The position numbers and the translations under genes are program-made. 64,000 nucleotides of DNA from contig CP021225.1 in NCBI GenBank assembly GCA_003999685.1, positions 930,001 to 994,000 on the forward strand, in the 5' to 3' direction. Numbering within the stretch: position 1 is the stretch's first letter; every line of letters starts with the position of its first letter. The notes under the pieces are model-generated. The model did not search any database. It was not told the DNA's origin and worked only from the letters and a program-made list of their open reading frames with translations. Positions 36,941 to 48,199 of this stretch are shown piece after piece. The stretch is from Taiwanofungus camphoratus (Eukaryota; Basidiomycota; Agaricomycetes; Polyporales; Taiwanofungaceae).

Positions 36941-37756
36941 CTACGCACTGCAGTCAATCATTTCCCAATCCTCCGGTGGGACGACAACCCACGATGTGCT
37001 CAGCGGAGTCTCGTCGTTCATAGCGACGCCACGGTCAGAATCACGCTCCGCAGCCACGATTTTCTCAAGCTCCCTCGTCGCCGTCAGGATTGACATGGCC
37101 AGGCGGGGACCGATATTCAATATCTGTCGTCCCTCCGGAGACATGCGCATTCGAGTCGTGATCGCCACGCGGTAGAGGTCGGGCTCGGGCTTTGACCGTG
37201 GGAAGGATGCGCGCGCGGGGCGCATGCCCTGCGTCGGCGCGAGCGGCGAGGTCGTGCGGCCACGAGGCATGGTTATTCGCGAGGGGGAGTATGTATTGGG
37301 CGGAGACGAGCGCGGGCTCTCGATAACGAACGCATGAGAGCGAGTGAAGGGTGCTTTGCGGCGCTCACGCTGTTCTTTGTAATACCGCAAGCTGCGAGTA
37401 TAGGGCACGACTGCGGAGCAGTCAGCCATAGACGACGATGGCCCACCGCGTCCGTATAATGGCGGGTCCACGCCTGCCTGCATGTCTGTTAAAGACAAAT
37501 ACGAGCCCGTACGGCGGAGCGTGCGCGCGGACTTCTGGGGCGGTGCGGAGAAGGACATGGTGCGTTTGCGAGTACTCGAGCAAGATGGTAGCGTCAGAGA
37601 GGAGGATGAAGATGCAACGGCGCAGGACATCGATGAGGGTCGGCAGGGTATAAGTGATGTCTGGCCTGATGGGAGGAACAAGGGGTTGATGAGACGGGAC
37701 ACAAAGGCTGCATCCCGAAGGAGGCAAGCATGATATGGGTCCGACAGGCATCCCAA
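36941..37756 (-). CDS. Hypothetical Ser/Arg-rich protein
   Basis: An uninterrupted frame of 271 codons. The protein is basic and low in complexity, with phosphorylation-like segments such as RKRTMSFSAPPQKSARTLRR, followed by TGSYLSLTDMQ. It also has RSHAFVIESPRSSPPNTYSP and ends with VVPPEDWEMIDCSA. The long open frame, its lack of stop codons next to well-coded neighbours and its defined C-terminus support a real gene. The true start could be an internal Met, for example that of MSCAVASSSSS or MSFSAPPQK, since the first 40 residues look like translated leader. No catalytic domain is visible and no function is proposed. It could be a regulatory or cell-cycle-linked disordered protein. Confidence 0.6.
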   Translation of the reverse strand: MGCLSDPYHACLLRDAAFVSRLINPLFLPSGQTSLIPCRPSSMSCAVASSSSSLTLPSCSSTRKRTMSFSAPPQKSARTLRRTGSYLSLTDMQAGVDPPLYGRGGPSSSMADCSAVVPYTRSLRYYKEQRERRKAPFTRSHAFVIESPRSSPPNTYSPSRITMPRGRTTSPLAPTQGMRPARASFPRSKPEPDLYRVAITTRMRMSPEGRQILNIGPRLAMSILTATRELEKIVAAERDSDRGVAMNDETPLSTSWVVVPPEDWEMIDCSA

Positions 37757-38759
37757 TCACGTGATTTTGGCTCCTAATGTGGCGCACACGGGCTGTGCGA
37801 TGACTTCGCTTGGGCGCTCCGCAGCGCCTCTACACCGTATGCCCGACACGTTGAAAACACGACGTGGTGTTCCGAGCCGACGATAATTGAAAACGGATCC
37901 CCACGGAGACAGTAGGCAGGCCGATAGAGCATAGGCCCTATTCCGCCTCAAAGCTGGAACACGCAGGAACCAGCAGCTCGTATGGGAATCAAGCGATCAA
38001 CATGGAGATCAGTTGATGATTCTCTGACCATGATCAACTCAGTTTTGCCACAGCTTGTTCCAGTAGACACCTCAATTCCACGTCCAACGCAGCTTCTGAA
38101 GTTCCGTGGTTATCGTACCAACGTGACGGACATGCGAACAAACAGCAGACTCCGTTAACGATGTTCAAAGAGCATGACCAATAAGAGCCAGATAATTGTA
38201 AACAAGGTGCCGAGATCCTCCGGAATGGATACTTAGCCTTCCCCATGTCGGCCGGCCTAGAAATGAAGCTCACCGTGGAGATATAGCTCCCCATAGTCCA
38301 GAGCAACAAACGACCGCGGTACTTATTGGAGCACGGGCTGACACGACCCGACAGAACTTTGCTCTGAAGAACAGCCCATCATTGTGATTTGGTAATTTGC
38401 GTGCCTGATGAGTGGGACCATTGAACAGCTATTTCAACGACGGTGGAACCACCAGGCGATGAGCAAAAGGCGTCACGTAGGGAGTCTGAGCGTTGCAGTG
38501 GCAAGTGGTTGACGAGAGAGAAAGAGGAGAGAAGAACGAAAGGAGGGACTAGGAACAATTGAGAGTTCAACCTTTCATCAACACGAGTTCGAGATCTGTA
38601 TCTCGTCTTATCACAATGCGGGGCGGCAGATCTTATCTCGACCCATGCAGGTGAAGTTCATGTTCTGCATCTTATCCTAAGCTTGCACGCAGCATCTATA
38701 CTACTCCTCCAAGGAAGCACTATATCAGATAGAGCATCCGGATCGAGTGAGCAGAAAAC
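37757..38759. promoter_or_regulatory. Divergent upstream region of urease and the Ser/Arg-rich gene
   Basis: One kilobase between two divergent genes. Short minus-strand frames (38034-38309, 38379-38570) have no family features. GATAA/TTATC motifs, the usual target of fungal nitrogen regulators, occur near the urease start (CTTATC near 38635 and 38668). These may take part in nitrogen control, but such short motifs also arise by chance. Confidence 0.4.
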
Positions 38760-41700
38760 ATGCGTATTGCGCCTAGAGAAGAAGCCAAGCTCCTGCTACA
38801 TCAAGTTGGGTCGAGTTCTTCACCGTGTTGCTCTGGCAAATGACCGTCAGGGTGCGATATAGGCCGGGTTTCTTGCTCAGAAGCGTCTGGCACGAGGGCT
38901 ACAACTGAACAAGACAGAAGCAGTAGCGCTGATTGCGTCCCAGCTGCAAGAACGTATTCGGGATGGCAAGCACTCTGTTGCGGAGCTTATGCAGCATGGA
39001 AAGACGTTGTTAGGCCGAAGGCAGGTTCTTCCTGGAGTTTCCAGCCTTCTACATGAGATACAGGTCGAGGGCACGTTCCCCGATGGGTGCGTTGTATGGG
39101 AAAGGTAACCGTGACCTTCAGCAACCTCGCTCATGGTTATCTTCTAGAGTCTTCCTCGTCACCGTGCATGATCCCATTTGCACCGAGTCCGGAGACCTCA
39201 CCGCTGCTCTGTATGGCTCGTTCCTCCCGGTTCCCTCGGAAGATGCTTTCCCAGTCATCGACCCATCTGACTACTCCCGCGAGAAAGCACCCGGAGCGGT
39301 TGTCGTCAAGAAGGAGCGCATCATCCTCAACAGGAAGCGCCAACGTATCAAACTTCGAGTGACGAACAATGGTGATCGCCCGATTCAAGTATGACCATCT
39401 CGCATCTCGATTGGCCTTGGTGAGCTGTGGATAACAGATAGTGCTTACTAGGTCGGCTCTCACTATCATTTCATCGAAACCAATAAGGCGCTGTCATTCG
39501 ACAGAGGCAAGGCCTACGGCATGCGCCTTGATATAGCTGCTGGGACCGCTGTTCGCTTTGAGCCCGGCGATGTCAAAACCGTGACACTTTGTGCCATCGC
39601 AGGCGGGAAAGTTATCTCTGGCGGGAACTGTCTGGCTAGCGGTGTAGTCGATCCTTCACGAACAGAAGAAATCGTGATGAAATTAGTTCAGCGAGGCTTC
39701 GGACACGCACCGGAGCCGGGAGCGCTGGAAGTGTCTGTGGATACAGATATCAGCAGAGAAGCATATGTTGCCATGTTCGGCCCTACCGTCGGTGACCGAG
39801 TGAGATTGGGTGACACTACACTGTGGATTGAGGTGGAACGCGACGAGGTATGGAAGACCACATTTTTGTGCATCGCAGTGATTCTTATGTGCCTGATTTG
39901 AGACATTCTATGGCGATGAGGTCAAGTTTGGCGGAGGTAAGGCAATATGCGTAGGCTTATCAGCCAGACTAACGGGTTCATGCAGGCAAGACGATTCGTG
40001 AAGGTATGGGACAAGCGACTAATCGATCCTCGTCCGAAACACTCGACCTCGTCATAACCAGTGCACTGGTTGTTGACTGGTCCGGTATCTACAAGGTACC
40101 TTCCTTTTCTGGTTCTGTGCTCAAATCAAACTACTCATTGTGTTCTTAGGCCGACATTGGAGTCAAGAATGGAGTCATCGTAGGCATCGGCAAAGCCGGC
40201 AATCCGGACGTGATGGCCTCCGTCCACCCCAACCTCGTCATCGGCTCTTCGACGGAAGTCATCGCTGGCGAGAAGCTGCTAGTCACCGCGGGTGCGGTCG
40301 ACGCACACGTCCACTACATTTGTCCGCAGCAGGTGACCGAAGCCCTGGCTTCGGGTGTCACGACGATGATTGGGGGAGGCACGGGGCCCAGTTCCGGGAC
40401 CAACGCGACGACCTGCACGTCTAGCCCGTTCTACATGCGACAGATGTTGGCAGCGACGGATGGCCTGTCTATGAATTTCGCGTTTACCGGCAAGGGGAAT
40501 GATACTGGCCCGACTTCCCTCGAGGAGGTCATCAAAGCCGGTGCGGCCGGCCTCAAGCTCCATGAAGACTGGGGCTCTACGCCATCGGCCATTACGAATT
40601 GTCTAGATGTCGGCGACAAGTATGACGTGCAGGTCTGTCACCGACCTGTTCATCTTAAGGCAAATTCTCACGCGTACTAGGTCAACATCCATACTGATAC
40701 ACTCAACGAGAGTGGGTTCGTTGAAAGTGAGTAACGGTGGTATAGGACGTACTGATTGAGGCTGGAATTCAACGGACCTTACTGCCAGGTACAATCGAGG
40801 CCTTCGGTAATCGCACAATACATACCTATCATACCGAAGGAGCGGGTAAGAATTTAAACATTATGACCGGCATGGCTAGGCATCGACAAACGAACCACAG
40901 GTGGTGGCCATGCACCTGACATAATCGTCGTATGTGGCCTCGATAACGTGCTTCCCTCATCAACAAACCCCACGCGTCCGTATACCAACAACACCCTGGA
41001 TGAACACTTGGATGTAAGACGTCAGAACAACGTGTTTCTTCTCCGGCTTGATGTTTTGCTTTCAGATGCTTATGGTCTGTCATCATCTGGACAAATCCAT
41101 TCCCGAAGATCTTGCCTTCGCCGAATCCCGCATTCGCGCCGAGACCGTGGCGGCCGAAGATGTCTTGCACGACATCGGCGCCATATCTATGATTAGTTCT
41201 GATTCGCAAGCTATGGGACGCGTCGGCGAAGTCATCAGCCGCACATGGAGAACAGCGAGCAAGATGCGAGAGTTCCGGGGCCCGTTGACGCTGCTGGGCG
41301 ATATCGAGGGTCGGGATAACTCGCGTGTCAAGCGATACATCTCGAAGTATACCATCAATCCGTAAGTCCGCTTCTACATCTGGAGTTGCTGTATTCTCAT
41401 GCAGCGAGTCCAGCGCTATCACCCATGGAATAAGCCACATGGTTGGGCAAGTGGCGGTGGGTGCGCTCGCCGACCTCGTGTTGTGGAGGCCTGAGAACTT
41501 TGGATCCAAGCCCGAAATGATACTGAAGTCCGGAGTCATAGCGTGGGCTCAGGTCAGTTTGGGACTAGCGGGAAGACAACCGGCGCTAACGACGAGTCAT
41601 TCAGATGGGTGACGCGAACGCGTCCATTCCGACAGTTCAACCATTCATAGGCAAGCCGATGTGGGGTTCGCATCCGGCGTCAGCGGCCCTGAACTCTGTC

Positions 41701-41937
41701 TCTTTTGTGTCGGAAATTTCGCTCAAGACTGGTGCCATAGCCTCTTACGGCCTCTCTAAGCGCTGCGAGGCAGTGAGGAACTGTCGTAACGTGACCAAGA
41801 AAGACATGAAGTGGAATTTCGCCACTCCCGAAATGCACGTGGACCCAGAGAGTTATGAGGTTCGCGCGGATGGTGTCCTCATGGACATTGAGCCTGCAGA
41901 ACACCTTCCTTTGGCTAGAGCGTACAACATCTTCTGA
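38760..41937 (+). CDS. ure1: Urease (single-chain, nickel-dependent)
   Basis: Hydrolyses urea to ammonia and carbamate. As in other fungi and plants, the gamma, beta and alpha parts are fused in one chain of about 830 residues. The gamma part starts at [15 protein letters not shown] and continues [20 protein letters not shown]. The beta part has [20 protein letters not shown]. The alpha part starts [20 protein letters not shown]. All catalytic elements are present: nickel ligands in [12 protein letters not shown], the carbamylated Lys in [26 protein letters not shown], the HTEGAGGGHAPD segment, the mobile flap [18 protein letters not shown] and [13 protein letters not shown]. The C-terminus is [11 protein letters not shown], with the stop at 41935-41937. 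About nine introns interrupt it. The frame is clean, so the enzyme is expected to be active. Accessory urease proteins are not in the window. Confidence 0.96.
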
Positions 41938-42139
41938 GGAATGCGTCAGATGGCACAGGTAATCCCCAAGACATACAAATAAGTAAGTGCACGCCTTTTT
42001 CGGATCGAGAGGTATCTTATTGAGTCATGGCATATGTTATGTACAGAGCATGATACATGGTGTTCGTGTCATACAGATGAAATCAAAGATGAATGGGCAT
42101 GACAGAAGATTGAACGGACATGCAAAGAAGAAACATGTG
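41938..42139. other. Convergent 3' spacer between urease and hypothetical gene
   Basis: These 202 bp hold the two 3' ends. Nothing else is recognised. Confidence 0.45.
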
Positions 42140-43895
42140 CTAAAAAAAGGGGTCGAAGGGATCAGCATCGAGCTGTGTGATGAACTCCTCGTAGAACTGA
42201 GTGGTGTCTGCCGGGATCCCTTGAAAAATGGTGCTACTGAGGGCTTTTATTACACGTGTGTGATCGCGATGAGTGATACTGGCAGAGACAGTCTGAGAAT
42301 TATGTTTTCGGCAGTGGTTCTGTATCAACACTTGTTTATATAATCGCGGATGGTGACAATCCCAACAGTCCACGCACTTGCGGGCATCACATAGGCTAGT
42401 GTTCACAGGTATAAATATGTGTGCTGCAATGGAGCAGCAGGAAAACTCACTTTCTATGTCTACGGGGGTTGGCTTCTCTGTTAAATGATGATCTAAATCT
42501 TGTCACTGGAGCACTATCTGACTGTGACGAGGACCACGCAGGATTCAGAGGCGACATTACATAATGTTTACAGTGTGTTTTACAGGCCTTTGGAGATTGC
42601 TTGTTACGTACAGTTTTATTACTCCCATTCTGAGAGTCATGGTTCATATTGTCATCGCCGGGAATAACAATTTGCGTAAGCTGCTGGGTATGCGGCACTT
42701 CCTGTTTGCCGATCTCATCTTGAATACGGACTGAAGGACCCGAAGGCTGAGGTTCTAGTGGTCGAGAGTCCGAGGAAGGATCAGGATGTCTGTTTGTTGT
42801 GCTCATCTGCTGTCGACGCTCCCATCCAACGGGCACAGGTCCATGCAAATGAACATCTGATAGACTGTTTGTTGTCCGAGATAGCTGCTGGTCCAATTGC
42901 CTATCCAGAAGTCCAGAAGTGCCCGATCCGTGGTTTCTTGCGGGCAGCTGAGCAAAGGAAGGCCTAGGAGAAGAAGGCACAGACCGCGGCATATTTCCGA
43001 GCCCAGGGGGCAGACCACTTGGGTCAGGCAGCAACCCTGGGGCCTCTTCCATTGCTTCTACCACTATGGACGACGAAGCCCAATTCGATGACGAAGGCCT
43101 AGGGGAAAGCACTAGGTTCATAAGATCCATTGGCGGAGTGTGAACTAGAGGCGGGGGTTGCGGCGAAGCCGCATGGTGATGCCGCAATGTGGAAGCAGAG
43201 CGGCTGCTCTCAGCAACAGAGTCCGCACTGGGTAATGAGGCTTGCGAAGCCGGACCGACGAGACTGCGTGTATCGCCATCCCAGCTTCGAGAACCGGGTC
43301 TTATACGGGAATGCGACGGACGGCTGTCATAGTATACCTCGGGACGTTCATGCGAGCTATCATAATATGTTTCTGTCCGTTGCAGGGTTTGACGTCGATG
43401 GTCATAATTTTGCGGGCTGAATTGGTGGTGACCACTCGCCCTGAGCGAAGAATTGAAATTGTGAGGTATGAGGTCCGGAGCAAGGGGGGCAGGGTGCAGG
43501 GGAAGCTCAGCAACACGATTCTGAGCCAGTGGCACCTCGGAGGACGGTGTAATGTACGGGCCTGGGACCACAGATATACTGTGCCGTCGGCGCACGTTGG
43601 GTTCCGGTAACAAAACAGTGTATTCGTCTTCGGGGATATCATGGGCTGGTAAAGATCCATAGCCTTGAGTGTCGCGTATCAACATGCTTGTCTCACCGTC
43701 CGCATCGTCATTGTATTCGTTGTATTCGAGCTGATTCTGACGACCATGCTCGGAGAGCAAGCGAGGACGTCGTTCAGTTTGGGACGACAAAGGCGGGGAC
43801 CTTTTGGTCCACAGTGGTGGAGGCTCGATGGCGGGAATGTTTTCTTGTTCGTCGTCGATGGAATAGAACGCGGAGGGTGCTGCATAGCTAGACAT
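42140..43895 (-). CDS. Hypothetical low-complexity protein, Pro/Ser/His-rich
   Basis: The start at 43895 gives MSSYAAPSAFYSIDDEQENI. A single exon of about 480 codons follows, rich in Pro, Ser, His and Arg, with no folded domain visible (for example HPAPLAPDLIPHNFNSSLRA). A GTGAGT donor at 42446-42450 ends it after NPRRHR. A downstream piece read in the same direction, GIPADTTQFYEEFITQLDAD followed by PFDPFF, ends at a stop at 42140-42142 and looks like a conserved C-terminal exon. The acceptor (near 42215-42300) was not settled. The length of the open frame supports a gene. It may be a disordered scaffold or regulatory protein, but no function is assigned. An N-terminal part upstream of 43895 is not supported. 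Confidence 0.6.
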
Positions 43896-44295
43896 TGTGA
43901 GAGTTGAGAGCAAGTTGTGGCAAATTGACACGACTCACCGTGAGGATATTTAACATCGAGCGCTGTGGCCAGTCGCAAAATTGAGCCTTGTTTGTTGGCG
44001 GCACCAACTTTGTTGTTCTTGAGTGGCGAGGCAGGCCACAATAACCATCGCCTCAGACGAAGCGCCGAGTCACACACGAAAGCCGGAATACGCAAGTGGA
44101 ATACGCGAGAGAAGCGCATGTGCTTGCGCAGTACATATGCATATTTGACCAAACGTACCTACGCTTCAACTTCTTGGCTTGTCGGTTTGGACTCAAAGCG
44201 TCACGGTTAAAGACAAGTTGGAAGGAAGATCGGAACGCGCGAGGTTGACAGCAGCAAAAACATTTATAATACGTTAATAATTACTTGTTACTGTA
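43896..44295. other. Upstream region, no gene recognised
   Basis: This is the 5' flank of the hypothetical gene and of the tRNA-Glu. Overlapping frames on both strands at 43965-44210 lack motifs. Confidence 0.45.
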
Positions 44296-44376
44296 TCCGA
44301 TATGGTGTAGTGGCTAACATTATCGCCTCTCAAGTTGGGTACGCGATAGCCCGGGGTTCGATTCTCCGTGTCGGAA
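44296..44376 (+). tRNA. tRNA-Glu (anticodon CUC), intron-containing
   Basis: The acceptor stem TCCGATA pairs with TGTCGGA (one G:U). The D arm contains TGGTGTAGTGGCTAACA, typical of eukaryotic tRNA-Glu. The anticodon stem ATCGC pairs with GCGAT. The loop is CCTCTCA with CTC at 44329-44331. A 9-nt intron (about 44333-44341) follows the base after the anticodon. The T arm is CGGGG-TTCGATT-CTCCG and serves as the internal B box. The discriminator is A at 44376. A T run (TTTTTT, 44379-44384) follows directly and would stop RNA polymerase III. This gene and its 3' flank resemble the decayed copy near 48.7 kb. Confidence 0.9.
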
Positions 44377-45372
44377 GATTTTTTGATCGCCTTTTTCATG
44401 CCGTTTACGAGGTCTTTACATCTGAACAAATTTGCATAGTTGTTCTGTCATGGGCCAATATTGAAGTGCGCAAAAGGTGTACCTCTCAAGAAGCTCATCA
44501 AGTGTCTATACAAAAGGTCAGTTTCGAAAGCCTGAAAAGCAGGTGATACATACTGTGAAATAAAATGTGTCATGAAGGAACAAGTCCACAATATACCAGG
44601 ATGTCAGGCCCAGTACAATATTGTGTGGCTGTTGCACTGGATCCAGAGTGAAAAGTTGGATAAGAACATATGTGTCATTGCCAAACTGTTACATGATCAG
44701 CAGAAGGCCACAAAGACAAGAGAATGCTCTTATCTTGAAGTTGCAGAGTGCATTCTGAATGCAACAAGTCATGCAACTGGTTCCACTGTGACCAGCATTG
44801 AAGATGTGAATATCACAAAGCATTGGGTACTATTACACCATGTGTAAGGAATGTGTGTGGGTGAAATGGACTGTCATGAACCTTGGCTTCATTTTTCAGC
44901 TGTTTATTGCCTGGGCCCATGGAAGATGGCCAAGTGGACATGTAAAAGGATGTGAGAATACAATGAACACTTTGGATGCGATTATGATGAGTGCCCAAGG
45001 ATGATGAGCTGGAGTTGATAAGGGCTTCATTGAGGAGAAGATGAACTTTATGATGACCAAAGTGGACATGCTCATCTACCTCATGTTTTAGCTTGTAATA
45101 AACAATCACTGATGGATGTGGGTAAAAGCATCAAGGACAACTGAAATATATGCACAAGCACTGACTTGATTTTCAAGCAGCTTGAAGAGACCACTGTGGA
45201 CAAGCAGACACATTGTAAGGACTTTTCAGACACTTATAGCCCACCTTATCATAGTATAGCAGAAACCACCACATGACCTTGAACGTACCTGCACAGACAT
45301 GGAACTTACCTAAGCCTTAGTTCCTTTCTCATCTGTGCAGTTATCAAATATACTTTGGTCTATCTGACTCGG
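44377..45372. other. CpG-depleted AT-rich DNA, decayed repeat
   Basis: From about 44560 to 45280 the sequence has hardly any CpG (one seen near 44979), although CpG is frequent in neighbouring genes. A 92-codon frame at 44572-44847 has no recognisable domain. The stretch from 44377 to about 44510 is the left member of a repeat pair with 48700-48820. The right end (about 45300-45372) resembles the end of an LTR-like element, but I could not prove it. The best reading is an old, probably methylated repeat that has lost CpG by deamination. Confidence 0.6.
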
Positions 45373-46779
45373 TGATGAGTCCTGTAGCCTCCTGGGCCCC
45401 AAATCGCGATTTTAGGAGCTTTCTAATCCCCCAACCGACCACTCTAAGACTCTTCTACAGCCTACGGCAGGAGGGATAGGTTCTTATAATATTCCTAACG
45501 CCTCCTTTCCTTCCTAAACCCTTCTAACACCCTATGAAGTCTTGCGAGGTCACACGTGATGCTACGAGGTTTCGAATGCTAGCCGCAAAGTCCCTAACTC
45601 CTGCTAAGTCCACTATCGGACACTGCCGGCCCTCCCATACTGTTCCATTGGATCTAGGTCCTACCTACTACGTCACTCATCCTGGGCTTAGCTAAGAAGT
45701 CTTAGCTAAGTCTCTCCTAGCTCTTGTGATTGCAGCTACCTCCGATAGGCTCTGAAACGGTCCAAAGTTCCGGAAGCTGGACTTAGGAAGCCTTGCGCAC
45801 CCCATGGGTCTTGATCCTATGCCATAAGGTCATCCTAGGGTGTATCCATATGGCCCTCCACCCAGTTAGGACACCTCCTACCCCAATTAGGCCAAGTCCC
45901 GCTGCTAAGGACTTCGTGCGCTCTTAGCCCACTAAGATAGGTGATCACGGCACATGGCTGCTCTCGGATAGTCATCCCGCCCTCGTAAATGAACTTGGTC
46001 ACCTTTCTACCATGCGTAGTTCCCCTGTTTCAGTTCCTATTTAGTTCCTATCCTCCTTGTGTTCACTTTGGAGCCCATGCGCTTTAGTACACATTTTGGA
46101 CTCGTAAGGATCACTTCGCGCAAGAATAGTTCACCTCACGCTCCCCTATTTAGTCAGAGGTAGTTTACTATGTACAAGCAGAGACCCCTCAGTGCACGCT
46201 TCTCTCTTTGGAATACAAGTTCCCCGGTAGCTCCGATCTCAGAAAAGCATCGCGAGTACAACCTTAGGAACAGTCCTAAGCCCTTAAGTCTCCACCCCAG
46301 CTCCATTTCAGTACCTTTGAACTATGTCTACGCTCGCGATATATCTACGAACCACGTCTACACTTCCCAAACTACACACTACGATCTACGAAGTCGCCGC
46401 GACTTCGTGCCCTTCAGCACCTCTTATAGCACCTATCCGGTGGGCCTCCGCCTTAGTTATACCCTTAGGCTCATGTTGCGTCATTCCTACGTCCTACAAA
46501 TAACCCTACGACTCCCCCATAGCCTTCATTACAGGCTATAGTACATCTCTCTACGCCCTCGAACTCTCTGATCTACACCTCGAAGTCATCAGACACTTCA
46601 GAGCTTCCAGCAACCTCATTCCCTCATTCCTATTCCAAGTATTAGCTCTCCGAACCATCCGACCTCTCCTACAAGTCTCCTACGCTAGCCAAACCTCGCT
46701 CTAACAAACCTCTAAGCCATACACCCTTTAGCTAACTCTAGCTAAAAGGACTTCGCAGCAGTCTCGTACCCTCTGCCGC
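45373..46779 (+). repeat. 1.4-kb repeat unit, copy 1 of a tandem pair
   Basis: The unit begins TGATGAGTCCTGTAGCCTCC and ends just before the next TGATGAGTCCCGTAGCCTCC at 46780. The length is 1,407 bp. The body is C-rich on this strand, with many short palindromic words around CTTCGCGAAG and TAGCTAA. It holds one 123-codon frame at 46170-46541 with two similar segments, REYNLRNSPKP and HYDLRSRRDF. YNLR-like words occur near the start of some Gypsy gag proteins, so a retrotransposon origin is possible but unproven. Confidence 0.85.
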
Positions 46780-48199
46780 TGATGAGTCCCGTAGCCTCCT
46801 GGGCCCCAAATCGCGATTTTAGGAGCTTTCTAATCCCCCAACCGACCACTCTAAGACTCTCCTACAGCCTACGACAGGAGGGATAGGTTCCTATAATATT
46901 CCTAACGCCCCCTCTCCTTCCTAAACCCTCCTAACACCCTACGAAGTCTTGCGAAGTCACACGAGGTGCTACGAGATTTCGAATGCTAGACGCGAAGTCC
47001 CTAACTCCTGCTAAGTCCACTATCGGACACTGCCGGCCCTCCCATACTGTTCCATTGGATCTAGGTCCTATCTACTACGTCACTCATCCCGGGCTTAGCT
47101 AAGAAGTCTTAGCTAAGTCTCTCCTAGCTCTTGTGATTGCAGCTACCTCCGATAGGCTCCAAAACGGTCTGAAGTTCCGGAAGTTGGACTTAGGAAGCCT
47201 TGTGCACCCCCATGGGTCTCGATCCTATGCCATAAGGTCATCCTAGGGCGTACCCATATGACCCTCCACCCATATAGGACACCTCCTGCCCCGATTAGGC
47301 CAAGTCCCGCTGCTAAGGACTTCGTGCGCTCTTAGCCCACTAAGATAGGTGATCACGGCGCATGGCTGCTCTCGGATAGTCATCCCGCCCTCGTGAATGA
47401 ACTTGGTCACCTTTCTATCGTACGTAGTTCCCCTGTTTCAGTTCCTAATTAGTTCCTATCCTCCTCGTGTTCACTTCGGAGTCCATGCGCTTTAGTACAC
47501 ATTTCGGACTCGTAAGGATCGCTTCGCGCAAGATTAGTTCACCTCACGTTCCCCTATTTAGTCAGAGGTAGTTTACTATGTACGACAGAGACCCCTCAGT
47601 GCACGCTTCTCTCTTTGGAATACCAGTTCCCCTGTAGCTCCGATCTCAGGAAAGCGCTGCGAGTACAACCTTAGGAACGGTCCTAAGGTCCCTAAGTCTC
47701 CACCCCAGCTTCGTTTCAGTACCTTTGAACTACGTCTACGCTCGCGATATATCTATGAACCACGTCTACGCTTCCCGAACTACGCACTACGATCTACGAA
47801 AGTCACCGTGACTTCGCACCCTTCAGCACCTCTTATAGCACCTATCCGGTGGGCCTCCGCCTTAGTTATACCCTTAGGCTCACGTTGCGTCATCCCTACG
47901 TCCTACAAATAACCCTACGACTCCCCCATAGCCTTCATTACAAGCTATAGTACATCTCTCTACGCCCTCGAACTCTCCGACCCACACCTCGACGTCATCA
48001 GACACTTCAGAGCTTCCAGCAACCTCGTTCCCTCATTCCTATTCCAAGTATTAGCTCTTCGAACCATCCGACCTCTCCTACAAGTCTCCTACGTCAGCCA
48101 AACCTCGCCCACTTCGCTCTAACAAACCTCTAAGCCTTACGCCCTTTAGCTAACTCTAGCTAAAAGGGACTTCGCAGCAGTCTTGTACCCTCTGCCGCT
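46780..48199 (+). repeat. 1.4-kb repeat unit, copy 2 of a tandem pair
   Basis: It matches copy 1 along its full length, with scattered substitutions and small indels, and ends at the same CTCTGCCGCT. The reading frame seen in copy 1 is broken here: near 47581, TGTACAAGCAGAGACC became TGTACGACAGAGACC. The two units lie head to tail with no spacer. This is unlike a normal LTR-internal-LTR element and suggests unequal exchange or tandem insertion. Confidence 0.85.

Noticed and set aside
40829-41539. 236-codon minus-strand frame across urease
   Set aside because: It covers several urease exons and introns in antisense. The plus strand has all catalytic motifs.
45373-48199. Whole tandem pair as a classical LTR retrotransposon
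   Set aside because: There is no internal region between the copies, no reverse transcriptase or integrase frame, and no TG...CA termini or target duplication that I could confirm.
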